Of a DNA stretch of 6,627 nt, positions 1-5,174 are shown in pieces. Made by a program: the position numbers and the translations under genes. Numbering within the stretch: the first letter of the stretch is position 1; every line of letters begins with the position of its first letter. The stretch is from Pseudomonadota bacterium (GTDB lineage: Bacteria > Myxococcota > Myxococcia > Myxococcales > Anaeromyxobacteraceae), in the NCBI GenBank assembly GCA_023419875.1, contig JAEZXM010000593.1:1-6627 (forward strand), in the 5' to 3' direction. The notes under the pieces are model-generated. The model worked only from the letters and a program-made list of their open reading frames with translations. It was not told the origin of the DNA and searched no databases.

Positions 1-1
1 G

Positions 2-115
2 CCCGAGCCGGAGTCGCCGCCGCCGACCCCGGGTCCGCCACCGAGGCCGAGCCGGCGTCCCCCCGCCCGGGCCGCGCTCGCGCTCGTGGGTGTGCTGGAG
101 GGGCAGCGCCCCTGA
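2..115 (+). CDS. C-terminal tail of a proline-rich protein (partial at left edge)
   Basis: This frame is open from the window edge to a TGA at 113-115 and reads as a Pro/Arg-rich stretch (PEPESPPPTPGPPP near the edge) ending in LVGVLEGQRP. It is the only one of the three plus-strand frames here whose third positions are almost all G or C, about 35 of 38 codons, as in the confident genes of this window. That supports a real C-terminus, but 38 codons is too little to identify a family. The composition suggests a disordered tail or linker. The next gene on the same strand begins about 96 bases on, so co-transcription is possible but not shown. The alternative is non-coding GC-rich sequence. Confidence 0.4.
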   Translation, partial: PEPESPPPTPGPPPRPSRRPPARAALALVGVLEGQRP

Positions 116-128
116 GCCCGCAGCCTCC

Positions 129-146
129 GCGCGCAGCGTGGCGCGC
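129..146 (+). terminator. Possible terminator-like hairpin after the left-edge tail
   Basis: GCGCGC at 129-134 can pair with GCGCGC at 141-146 across a six-base loop, 13 bases after the TGA at 113-115. There is no T tract, so this is not a classical intrinsic terminator. Short self-complementary GC runs are common by chance in DNA this GC-rich, so the call is weak. Confidence 0.2.
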
Positions 147-175
147 CCGGAGCGCTCTGGTTAGCTGACCGTCCT

Positions 176-204
176 CGGCCTCCCGCAGCGAGGCCGGAAG
201 GGCC
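176..204 (+). promoter_or_regulatory. Hairpins overlapping the ribosome binding site of the histidine phosphatase gene
   Basis: CGGCCTC (176-182) pairs perfectly with GAGGCCG (190-196) around a seven-base loop, giving a 7-bp stem that ends at the start of the Shine-Dalgarno-like GGAAGGG (196-202). An alternative pairing, GGCC (192-195) with GGCC (201-204), would place GGAAG of that site in its loop. The two pairings exclude one another. The GGAAGGG lies nine bases before the GTG at 212 and supports that start. The structure could terminate upstream transcripts or tune initiation. Both ideas are inference. Confidence 0.3.
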
Positions 205-211
205 TTACATC

Positions 212-778
212 GTGTCCGCCGGGACCGCAGCCGCGATCGCGCTCTCGCTCGCCGGTGCCGCCGAGCCCGACGCGGAGGGCCTGTGGACGCTCCTCGCACG
301 CGGAGGCCAGGTGGTCGTCGTCCGGCACGCGACGACCGATCCGGGCGTCGGCGATCCGCCGGGCTTCCGGCTCGACGCGTGCGCCACGCAGCGGAACCTC
401 TCCGGGGAGGGGCGCGCGGAGGCTGCCCGGCTGGGGGCCGCGCTGCGGGCGCGCGGCGTCCCCGTGGCCCGCGTGCTCTCGAGCCGCTGGTGCCGGTGTC
501 TCGAGACGGCGCGGCTCGCCTTCGGGAGGGCGGAGCCGTGGCCGCCGCTCGACAGCATCTTCGAGAATCGGAGCCGCGAGCGGGAGCAGACCGGCGCGGT
601 CCGGCGGGCGATCCTGGCGCATCGGCCGGACGACGGGACGCTCGTGCTGGTGACGCACGGGGCGAACATCTCGGCGCTGACGGGGATCTCGCCCGCGCAG
701 GGGGAGCTCGTCGTGATCACGCCGGGCGAGGAAGAGTTCACGGTCCGCGGGCGCCTCGCGCCGGCGGACGGAAAGTGA
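212..778 (+). CDS. Histidine phosphatase superfamily protein, probably exported
   Basis: A 188-residue protein of the histidine phosphatase (phosphoglycerate mutase-like) superfamily, whose members transfer phosphate through a phosphohistidine. The catalytic RHA motif is VVVVRHATT with Arg38 and nucleophile His39. The second motif SSRWCRCLETA (90-100) supplies further arginines (Arg92, Arg95), and VTHGANISALTG contains the second catalytic His149. The stretch GDPPGFRLDACATQRNLS after the active site is typical of a bacterial subgroup of unknown substrate. Length fits a single-domain member. Residues 4-17 are a hydrophobic Ala/Leu run ending in AGAA, which resembles an export signal but lacks basic residues before it. 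The GTG start follows GGAAGGG by nine bases, and the frame is open back to 116 without a better start. It is nine bases from the next gene, and the Shine-Dalgarno sequence of that gene overlaps this stop codon, so coupling is likely. Substrate unknown. Confidence 0.88.
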   Translation: MSAGTAAAIALSLAGAAEPDAEGLWTLLARGGQVVVVRHATTDPGVGDPPGFRLDACATQRNLSGEGRAEAARLGAALRARGVPVARVLSSRWCRCLETARLAFGRAEPWPPLDSIFENRSREREQTGAVRRAILAHRPDDGTLVLVTHGANISALTGISPAQGELVVITPGEEEFTVRGRLAPADGK

Positions 779-787
779 GGCGAGGTC

Positions 788-1144
788 ATGAGCGTGGTCT
801 TCGCGAGGGTGGTGGTCGTGGTGGGGACGCTGGCCACCGCGGGCGCCGCGCTCGCCCATCACGGCTGGACCGGCTACGACGAGGAGCGGACCCTCACCCT
901 GTCCGGGACGATCCTCGAATCGCGGTACGAGAACCCGCACGGCATCATCCGGCTCGAGGCGGCCGGGAAGCGCTGGACCGTGGTCCTCGCGCCCACGTCG
1001 CGGATGTCGGCCCGCGGGCTCCGGCAGGACGCTCTCGCGAAGGGCGCCGAGGCGACGGTGGTCGGCTATCCGCACCTCGAGAGGCCGGACGAGCTGCGGG
1101 CGGAGCGGATCACGGTGGGCGGGAACACGACCGAGCTGCGCTGA
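788..1144 (+). CDS. Small secreted DUF6152-like protein
   Basis: A 118-residue protein with a hydrophobic N-terminal segment (residues 4-22) ending in ALA, then HHGWTGYDEERTLTLSGTI. Signal peptidase I cleavage after Ala23 would expose His24-His25 at the mature N-terminus. The mature part, about 95 residues, carries ESRYENPHG, a WTVVLAP strand, the RMSARGL motif and a VVGYP..... RAERITV ending. This pattern matches my memory of the DUF6152 family of periplasmic proteins, whose function is unknown. The fold is probably a small beta barrel; that is inference. The start is supported by AGTGAGG at 774-780, seven bases before the ATG and overlapping the stop of the phosphatase gene. The next gene follows by 22 bases. 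The exposed His-His pair could bind a metal, but nothing else in the sequence proves it. Confidence 0.85.
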   Translation: MSVVFARVVVVVGTLATAGAALAHHGWTGYDEERTLTLSGTILESRYENPHGIIRLEAAGKRWTVVLAPTSRMSARGLRQDALAKGAEATVVGYPHLERPDELRAERITVGGNTTELR

Positions 1145-1166
1145 CGCGCGCCCCCGCGGACCCGAG

Positions 1167-1655
1167 ATGGAGACGCCGGCCGGCTGGCTCGCCGCCCTCG
1201 AGCGGACCGAAGTCGCCGCCGCGATGCGCAGCTCGCCCTGGCTCTACCCGGCGGTGGAGATCGTCCACCTCGTGGGCATCGCCCTGCTCGTCGGTGCTGC
1301 GACGCTCTTCGACCTGCGCCTCCTCGGCCTCGGGCGATCGCTCCCCGTCGGCGCGCTCGGCGGGCACCTCCTCGGCTGGTCGCGGCGGAGCCTCGTCCTC
1401 GTCGTCCCGTCGGGCGCGCTCCTCTTCAGCGCGCACGCGGTGGAGATCTGGGCGAACCCCGCCTTCCGGCTGAAGCTCGTCCTCTTCGCCGCCGCGGGGC
1501 TGAACGCGCTCGTCTTCCACGAGGTCACCGCGCGTGGGATGGCCGCGTGGGAGGTCGGCCGGACGGCGCCACCCGCCGCGCGCGCCGCGGCGTGCGTGTC
1601 ACTGGTCTGCTGGCTCGGCGTCATCGCCTGCGGGCGGTTGATCGCGTACGTCTGA
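1167..1655 (+). CDS. Four-helix inner-membrane protein, DUF6644-like
   Basis: A 162-residue hydrophobic protein with four likely transmembrane segments at roughly 27-48, 74-95, 101-118 and 140-160. An N-terminal region before the first helix reads WLAALERTEVAAAMRSSPWL. Motifs such as YPAVEIVHLVGIALLVG, FDLRLLGLG, LLFSAHAVEIWANPAFRLKL and LNALVFHEV match my memory of the DUF6644 family, often found next to DUF6152 genes. Histidines His34, His90 and His118 lie in or at the ends of helices, an arrangement seen in membrane haem or metal proteins; ligand binding here is inference. The ATG at 1167 has no strong Shine-Dalgarno sequence, so reinitiation from the upstream gene is plausible. The TGA lies inside the left arm region of an inverted repeat. 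Function unknown. A partner role with the secreted upstream protein is suggested by the arrangement only. Confidence 0.82.
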   Translation: METPAGWLAALERTEVAAAMRSSPWLYPAVEIVHLVGIALLVGAATLFDLRLLGLGRSLPVGALGGHLLGWSRRSLVLVVPSGALLFSAHAVEIWANPAFRLKLVLFAAAGLNALVFHEVTARGMAAWEVGRTAPPAARAAACVSLVCWLGVIACGRLIAYV

Positions 1656-1742
1656 CGTGGACCGCGGCGCCGCATGGCCCTCCGCCGCGCGGCGGTGGAC
1701 GTACGGTCATGTGAACGGCGAGGCCACGATGCCGTACCGTCC
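1645..1742. repeat. Overlapping inverted repeats that can form two mutually exclusive stems
   Basis: CGTACGTC (1645-1652), the last bases before the membrane-protein stop codon, is the exact reverse complement of GACGTACG (1698-1705). Inside the loop, ACCGC (1660-1664) can pair with GCGGT (1692-1696), and 1682-1695 is a perfect 14-base palindrome. The right arm can instead pair forward: GGACGTACGG (1697-1706) with CCGTAC-C-GTCC (1732-1742), 10 pairs with one bulged C and a 25-base loop. No T run follows either stem. It may act in mRNA 3'-end formation or protection, or as an attenuator-like switch. Neither role is proven. Confidence 0.35.
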
Positions 1743-1916
1743 GTTGACCCACCAGGCCTTCGCCACCCACTACCTCCTGGGCAGGGGTCACCGCTTACCT
1801 CGAACACGGTTCACTCCGAGAGCAATCTTGGTCTTCCCGGCGCGCTCGGCAGGAGTATCGTCGGGGCTGCAGGCACGCAGCGTCGAGGTCGGGCGCGATC
1901 CCCAGGGAGACCAACG
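1656..1916. other. Intergenic region between operon and cysteine-rich lipoprotein
   Basis: About 260 bases with no convincing gene. Two plus-strand frames stay open through parts of it, but they have no ribosome binding site and no family-like sequence. The left third holds the inverted repeats at 1645-1742. The right part, roughly 1790-1860, is less GC-rich and would be the natural place for the promoter of the lipoprotein gene, but I found no hexamer pair convincing enough to annotate. A TTGACC at 1744-1749 resembles a -35 box but lacks a -10 box at normal spacing. Confidence 0.5.
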
Positions 1917-3023
1917 ATGAAGAAGACGATCCGTACCGCCCTGCTCGCGGGACTGGCGGGGGTGTTCGCGGGATGCAACTCCTCCGGCGGCTCCGGTCCG
2001 GAGAACGCCCAGGACTTCTGCCAGCAGGCCATCCGGCTGGAGACGGCCAAGGCCGAATACTGCGATGCGAGGTTCTATGACCCGTACATCGTTCAGGCCT
2101 TCATCGACTGCACCACGTTCCAGGAGTCGCAGGACGCGGGCCGGGTCGTCTTCGACCGGGCTCAGGCTTCGGCCTGCCTCGCAGCCCTCGAGGAGATGAG
2201 CTGCGTCGAGTACATGATGGTGGACATCGGCTCCTTCGCAGGGCTTCCGGCCGAGTGCCGGGCCGCGATGGCGCCGCAGGTGGCGACCGGAGATCCCTGC
2301 TACAGCGAGCTCGGGTACGAGTGCTCCGGCTATTGCGAAATGGGATCCGTCGAGACGTGCTTTGCCGGGGGCACCTGCAGGGACTACGTAAACCTCGACG
2401 GCGATTGCTCCGCGGATCAGCGGTGCGGGCCCGGCCTCCGCTGCAACGGGAGCGTCTGCGAGGAGGCCCCGACGCTCGCGGTCCTGGGCGAGGGCGGGGA
2501 CTGCAGCGCGTCGAACACGATCTGCGACGATCCCTACCATTGCTGCCGGGACGCGGCCGAGTGCACCGTCGGCACCTGCGTCGCGAGGAAGACCGCCGAC
2601 ACCGGGTGCCTCACAGAGGACGAGTGCCAGCTCGGGCTCCAGTGCCGCTCCACCGGTGGTCCAACGACGTGTGCGGCGCTGCTCCCGGAGGGCGCCGAGT
2701 GTTCGGGCGGCGACTGCGCCCAGGGGCTCTACTGCAACGCCGAGTACCGCTGCGCCCGAAACCCGCGCCTCGGCGAAGCGTGCGCCGAACCGGTGTCCGA
2801 GGACCTGGTGTGGTGCGAGGACTCCTGGTGCGACTCCTCGGGTGATGAGCCGACGTGCCGGGAGTTCCTCGAGCCCGGGCAGCCCTGCATGTGGAATGGC
2901 GAGCCCGAGGAGTCCCAGGAGGAGATCTTCCGGAGCTGCGGTCCGGGCTACTTCTGCGTGCCCACGATCCTCGGGCCCCCGTACGGGACCTGCGCGCGCC
3001 TGTATTGCATGGGCACGACCTGA
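1917..3023 (+). CDS. Cysteine-rich lipoprotein with Dickkopf-like modules
   Basis: A 368-residue predicted lipoprotein. Residues 1-20 form a basic n-region (MKKTIR), a hydrophobic core and a lipobox-like VFAGC with Cys20. Asn at +2 is compatible with outer-membrane sorting. An N-terminal domain (about 30-120) has spaced cysteines and the pattern AGRVVFDRAQASACLAAL ending LPAEC, which I recognise from many myxobacterial hypothetical proteins. From about 126 onward come tandem cysteine modules of the form GxxC-x(5-8)-C-xxGLxC-x(3-5)-C, for example DGDCSADQRCGPGLRC, resembling Dickkopf N-terminal cysteine-rich repeats. I count 39 cysteines, so 38 besides the lipidated one, an even number that fits full disulfide pairing outside the cytoplasm. 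The ATG is supported by AGGGAG (1904-1909), seven bases upstream; a longer frame from 1674 lacks such a site and would bury the signal peptide. GC is visibly lower than in neighbours. Likely a surface structural or binding protein; ligand unknown. Confidence 0.87.
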   Translation: MKKTIRTALLAGLAGVFAGCNSSGGSGPENAQDFCQQAIRLETAKAEYCDARFYDPYIVQAFIDCTTFQESQDAGRVVFDRAQASACLAALEEMSCVEYMMVDIGSFAGLPAECRAAMAPQVATGDPCYSELGYECSGYCEMGSVETCFAGGTCRDYVNLDGDCSADQRCGPGLRCNGSVCEEAPTLAVLGEGGDCSASNTICDDPYHCCRDAAECTVGTCVARKTADTGCLTEDECQLGLQCRSTGGPTTCAALLPEGAECSGGDCAQGLYCNAEYRCARNPRLGEACAEPVSEDLVWCEDSWCDSSGDEPTCREFLEPGQPCMWNGEPEESQEEIFRSCGPGYFCVPTILGPPYGTCARLYCMGTT

Positions 3024-3053
3024 CCCGCGCCTGACCCTCACCTGGCCCTCGGC

Positions 3054-3084
3054 CGCGGCGGCGCTCCGCACAGGCGCCGCCGCG
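3054..3084 (+). terminator. Strong GC hairpin after the cysteine-rich lipoprotein gene
   Basis: CGCGGCGGCGC (3054-3064) pairs perfectly with GCGCCGCCGCG (3074-3084) around the nine-base loop TCCGCACAG, giving an 11-bp stem that begins 30 bases after the stop at 3021-3023. The following bases are TCCCCGGG with no T tract, so it is not a textbook intrinsic terminator. Hairpins without a T run are a plausible 3' boundary in very GC-rich genomes. Its position at the end of a monocistronic unit, before a new promoter-like region, supports a terminator role. Confidence 0.5.
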
Positions 3085-3108
3085 TCCCCGGGTCGCGCTG
3101 TGCCCGAA

Positions 3109-3137
3109 CCGCCACGCGGCGCGTCCGTGGGTAGGAT
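3109..3137 (+). promoter_or_regulatory. Weak candidate promoter for the six-helix membrane protein gene
   Basis: TAGGAT at 3132-3137 matches four of six positions of the bacterial -10 consensus and lies 42 bases before the ATG at 3180. Seventeen bases upstream, CCGCCA (3109-3114) matches only three of six -35 positions. Transcription would start near 3144, leaving a short leader containing the ribosome binding site. The location between the 3054-3084 hairpin and the gene is sensible, but the -35 box is poor. Confidence 0.3.
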
Positions 3138-3167
3138 GCGATCGCGTTCGTGAGCGCCGCGGACGCG

Positions 3168-3173
3168 AAGGAG
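3168..3173 (+). promoter_or_regulatory. Ribosome binding site that sets the start at ATG 3180
   Basis: AAGGAG lies six bases before the ATG at 3180. The same frame has an earlier GTG at 3150 with no purine-rich site before it. The ATG is therefore preferred, and it removes ten residues (MSAADAKEHD) from the longest possible product. Confidence 0.65.
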
Positions 3174-3179
3174 CACGAC

Positions 3180-3704
3180 ATGGCCCAGGGAGTCGGTCCC
3201 GCCGAAGGCCCTTCGTCCGAGCAGCCCACCCGCCCCCGCGTACCTGCGCTGGGGGTCCTCTTCGTCGTGGCGGGGGCGATCCTGCTCGCCTCGACCTACG
3301 TGCCCGAGGTGACGTTCGCGAAGCTCTGGCCTCTCTTCTTGCTCCTGCCCGTGGCCGTCCTGGTCGAGCGGTACCTGGCCCAGCCGAAGCAGGCCGTGGG
3401 CGTCCTCGTGCCGATCGGCGTCCTGAGCTACCTGACCGTCTTCTTCCTCTGGCTCAACCTCTCCTCCTGGGCGAACACCGGCACCACCTGGCCGCACTTC
3501 CTGCTCGCCCCGGCGTTCGGCCTCTCGCTCCTGTTCCTCGCGACGCGGAACACGCACCTGCTCGTGCCGATCACGGCGTTGACCGTGGTCGCGGTGGTCT
3601 TCCTGGTCGGCATGCAGCGCTCCCGCGTCGGGATCGCCGTGGCGCTGATCGCCGTCGGGCTGGTCCTGATCCTGGGGCCGGCGCTCCGCCGCCGGCGCGG
3701 GTGA
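3180..3704 (+). CDS. Six-helix membrane protein, LiaI/LiaF-TM-like (DUF5668-type)
   Basis: A 174-residue protein with a polar N-terminal tail of about 22 residues and six likely membrane segments at roughly 24-41, 50-63, 73-92, 104-121, 127-144 and 149-167, ending in a positive LRRRRG tail. The first two helices read GVLFVVAGAILLAS, a short loop, then LWPLFLLLPVAVLV. This glycine, loop, Trp-Pro pattern is typical of the LiaI/LiaF-like transmembrane region (DUF5668-type), which is found in envelope-stress proteins and in many uncharacterised small membrane proteins. A second Trp-Pro element, TWPHFLLAPAFGLSLLFLA, suggests an internal duplication. No enzymatic motif or cytoplasmic LiaF domain is present. 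It has its own upstream hairpin boundary and candidate promoter, so it is probably monocistronic. Its stop is 8 bases from the end of the convergent acyltransferase gene. Function unknown; family assignment is moderate, membrane nature is near certain. Confidence 0.75.
   Translation: MAQGVGPAEGPSSEQPTRPRVPALGVLFVVAGAILLASTYVPEVTFAKLWPLFLLLPVAVLVERYLAQPKQAVGVLVPIGVLSYLTVFFLWLNLSSWANTGTTWPHFLLAPAFGLSLLFLATRNTHLLVPITALTVVAVVFLVGMQRSRVGIAVALIAVGLVLILGPALRRRRG
3677..3696. terminator. Possible hairpin at the convergent gene ends
   Basis: GCCGGC (3677-3682) pairs with GCCGGC (3691-3696) across an eight-base loop, within the last codons of the membrane-protein gene and 17 bases beyond the acyltransferase stop when read on the minus strand. 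With only 8 bases between the two convergent stops, any terminator must overlap coding sequence, so this is a candidate, more so for the minus-strand transcript. The stem is short and has no T run. Confidence 0.22.
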
Positions 3705-3712
3705 GGAGGCGG

Positions 3713-5014
3713 TCAGGGCCCGACCGCTGCTGCGCATGCTCGGACCTCCGCCACGAGCCGGTCGAGGATGCCCTCGATGAACGGCGGCGGGAAGTCGCTC
3801 GCGCAGTATCCGATCGAGAACGTCAGGGCGCCGCGAAAGCTGCTCACGCAGACGAGCACCTCGCGGCCGAACGAGACCGTGCCGAGGAGCTGGGCATCCA
3901 CGACCTCGGGGCCACCGAGGTCGAGGCGGGCCTCGTCGAAGGCGCCCACGTTGCTGAGCAGCACGAACGTCCGGTCGAGCGGAGCCTGCGCCCGGGACGG
4001 CTCGGGGCTCCCGGCATAACGCCGGAACACGGCGGAGAACGCGGCCTCCCCGCGCAGCCCCTCCTCGAGCGAGAAGGAGGCGCGCACCCGGCCCATCTCT
4101 CGGGCCACCGCGGCGAGCGCGGAGGCGAACGGCTCCGCGGGATCGCAGCGAAGCTCGGGGAAATGGCCCTGGAAGAGGTTCGCGAGCGTCTCCCGCCGCC
4201 CGGGCGGGAGGCGCGAGCGGAGGTCGGACGTGACCATCAGGACGAGCGGGTCGCCGGGGGGGACGGTGGCGTGCGGCTGCAGCGCACGCACGAGCGCGGT
4301 GAGCACGACGTCGGTGAGGGTCGCCCCGAGCGGCTTGCCGGCGCGGCGCGCTGCTGCCACCGCCGCGGCGTCCACGACCCGGACCGCGATGTCGGGACTC
4401 TCGTTCGCGGATCCGGTCCGGGTGAAGGCGTACGTCAGCGCGCCGTCCGGCGGGGACTCCGTGGGCACCGGCAAGGGCGCGCGGCCGGCGAGGCCCGCCA
4501 GCGTCCGCGGATCGAAGGACACTCGCGCAGGCGGAAGCGGCGCGCCCGCGGCGAGCCGGCGGTAACGATCGGCCAGCCGGTGGACGAGGGTCTTCGTGCC
4601 GGTTCCGTCGCACAGCCGGTGATCGACGCGGAGGCAAAGCGCGTCCCGCGCGCCGGAGCGGATCACGCGGAGCCGGAAGTACGGACCCTCGTCGCGGACG
4701 GAGAGATCGATGAGGAAGGCGGCGGTGGCCGCCTCGGTGTCGTTCGACTCCACGAGCTCGCAGGCAGGCGCGGGAACCTCGTCGCCCTGGGAGAGCTCCC
4801 AGCGACCCTCGAACGGCCGCGGCTCGGCGAGCCGGGCGCGGAGGATGGGATCCTCGTCGACGACCGCGCGGACGGCGCGCCGGAGGCGCGCGAGATCGAG
4901 CCGGCCGGCGAGCCGGAGCACGACCCGGATCTGCTGGTCCGAGCCGGACCCGGCGCCGGTCCCGCGGCCGCGCTGGTGGAAGAAGTCCTTCGGGGCGGCG
5001 GGGATCGAGATCAG
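3713..5014 (-). CDS. Stand-alone condensation-superfamily acyltransferase (PapA / wax ester synthase-like)
   Basis: Read from CTG at 5014-5012, this encodes 433 residues, the usual size of a single condensation-type acyltransferase. Such enzymes move an acyl group from CoA or a carrier protein to an alcohol or amine. The active-site motif is DHRLCDG (131-137): catalytic His132, Asp136 and Gly137 are kept, while the first His of the HHxxxDG consensus is Asp. Other family-like elements are PKDFFHQRG near the start, DEDPILRARL (53-62), GATLTDVVLTALVRAL (230-245), VTSDLRSRLPPGRRETLANLFQGHF in outline (261-285), LLSNVGAFDE (352-361) and TFSIGYCASDFPPPF (398-412). No adenylation, carrier or ketosynthase domain is near, so it acts alone. 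No ATG, GTG or TTG lies in frame between ATG 5176 and the conserved region; GGAGG seven bases before CTG favours CTG. The in-frame ATG at 5176 would add 54 residues of atypical composition and overlap the divergent gene. Substrate unknown. Confidence 0.85.
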   Translation of the reverse strand: MISIPAAPKDFFHQRGRGTGAGSGSDQQIRVVLRLAGRLDLARLRRAVRAVVDEDPILRARLAEPRPFEGRWELSQGDEVPAPACELVESNDTEAATAAFLIDLSVRDEGPYFRLRVIRSGARDALCLRVDHRLCDGTGTKTLVHRLADRYRRLAAGAPLPPARVSFDPRTLAGLAGRAPLPVPTESPPDGALTYAFTRTGSANESPDIAVRVVDAAAVAAARRAGKPLGATLTDVVLTALVRALQPHATVPPGDPLVLMVTSDLRSRLPPGRRETLANLFQGHFPELRCDPAEPFASALAAVAREMGRVRASFSLEEGLRGEAAFSAVFRRYAGSPEPSRAQAPLDRTFVLLSNVGAFDEARLDLGGPEVVDAQLLGTVSFGREVLVCVSSFRGALTFSIGYCASDFPPPFIEGILDRLVAEVRACAAAVGP

Positions 5015-5021
5015 GGCGTCG

Positions 5022-5026
5022 CCTCC
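5022..5026 (-). promoter_or_regulatory. Ribosome binding site deciding a CTG start
   Basis: On the minus strand GGAGG (5026 down to 5022) is followed by seven bases and then CTG (5014-5012), ideal spacing. The next codons read ISIPAAPKDFF, where the acyltransferase domain begins. The only standard in-frame start upstream, ATG at 5176-5174, has just a weak CAGG before it. CTG initiation is rare but known in bacteria. Confidence 0.55.
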
Positions 5027-5038
5027 GCGAGAGAGCCC

Positions 5039-5067
5039 AGGATCGTGGATCGATCGCCATGGAGCAA
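5039..5067 (-). promoter_or_regulatory. Weak candidate promoter for the acyltransferase gene
   Basis: On the minus strand TTGCTC (5067-5062) and GATCCT (5044-5039) are separated by exactly 17 bases. Each matches three of six consensus positions, including the TTG of the -35 box. Transcription would begin near 5032, just upstream of the GGAGG at 5026-5022, consistent with the CTG start. Evidence is limited to spacing and position. The GATC-rich stretch 5041-5055 overlaps the -10 box and could hold a regulator site. Confidence 0.25.
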
Positions 5068-5115
5068 GCGGCGCACACGGAACGACGCGGCACGCGCGAG
5101 AGGAGCCCGAGGGAC

Positions 5116-5144
5116 TTGGAGCTCGCCCTGCCGCCAGGTAGGCT
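5116..5144 (+). promoter_or_regulatory. Candidate promoter for the lipoprotein-pilin gene
   Basis: TTGGAG (5116-5121) and TAGGCT (5139-5144) are spaced by 17 bases and lie 31 bases before the ATG at 5175. The TTG of the -35 and the TA and final T of the -10 match consensus. The -10 resembles the TAGGAT found before the membrane-protein gene at 3132. The leader would carry AAGGGAGG (5158-5165), a strong Shine-Dalgarno site nine bases before the ATG. This lies in the same 160-base divergent region as the acyltransferase promoter. Confidence 0.35.
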
Positions 5145-5174
5145 CGTCCCCGGTCCCAAGGGAGGGGCACCCAC

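Noticed and set aside
3..55. Direct repeat CCGAGCCGG at 3-11 and 47-55.
   Set aside because: Nine bases of low-complexity Pro/Arg coding sequence; repeats of this length are expected by chance in such DNA.
161..1075. A 304-codon minus-strand open frame over the phosphatase and DUF6152-like genes.
   Set aside because: Arg/Pro-rich shadow; the plus strand carries catalytic motifs, a signal peptide and overlapping translation signals.
1802..1812. GAAC-ACG-GTTC, resembling a LexA-type SOS box.
   Set aside because: The spacer is three bases rather than the four of the GAAC-N4-GTTC operator, and the downstream gene has no link to DNA damage.
1657..1920. An 87-codon plus-strand frame in the gap before the cysteine-rich lipoprotein.
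   Set aside because: No ribosome binding site, no family-like sequence, and it crosses inverted repeats before running into the lipoprotein start.
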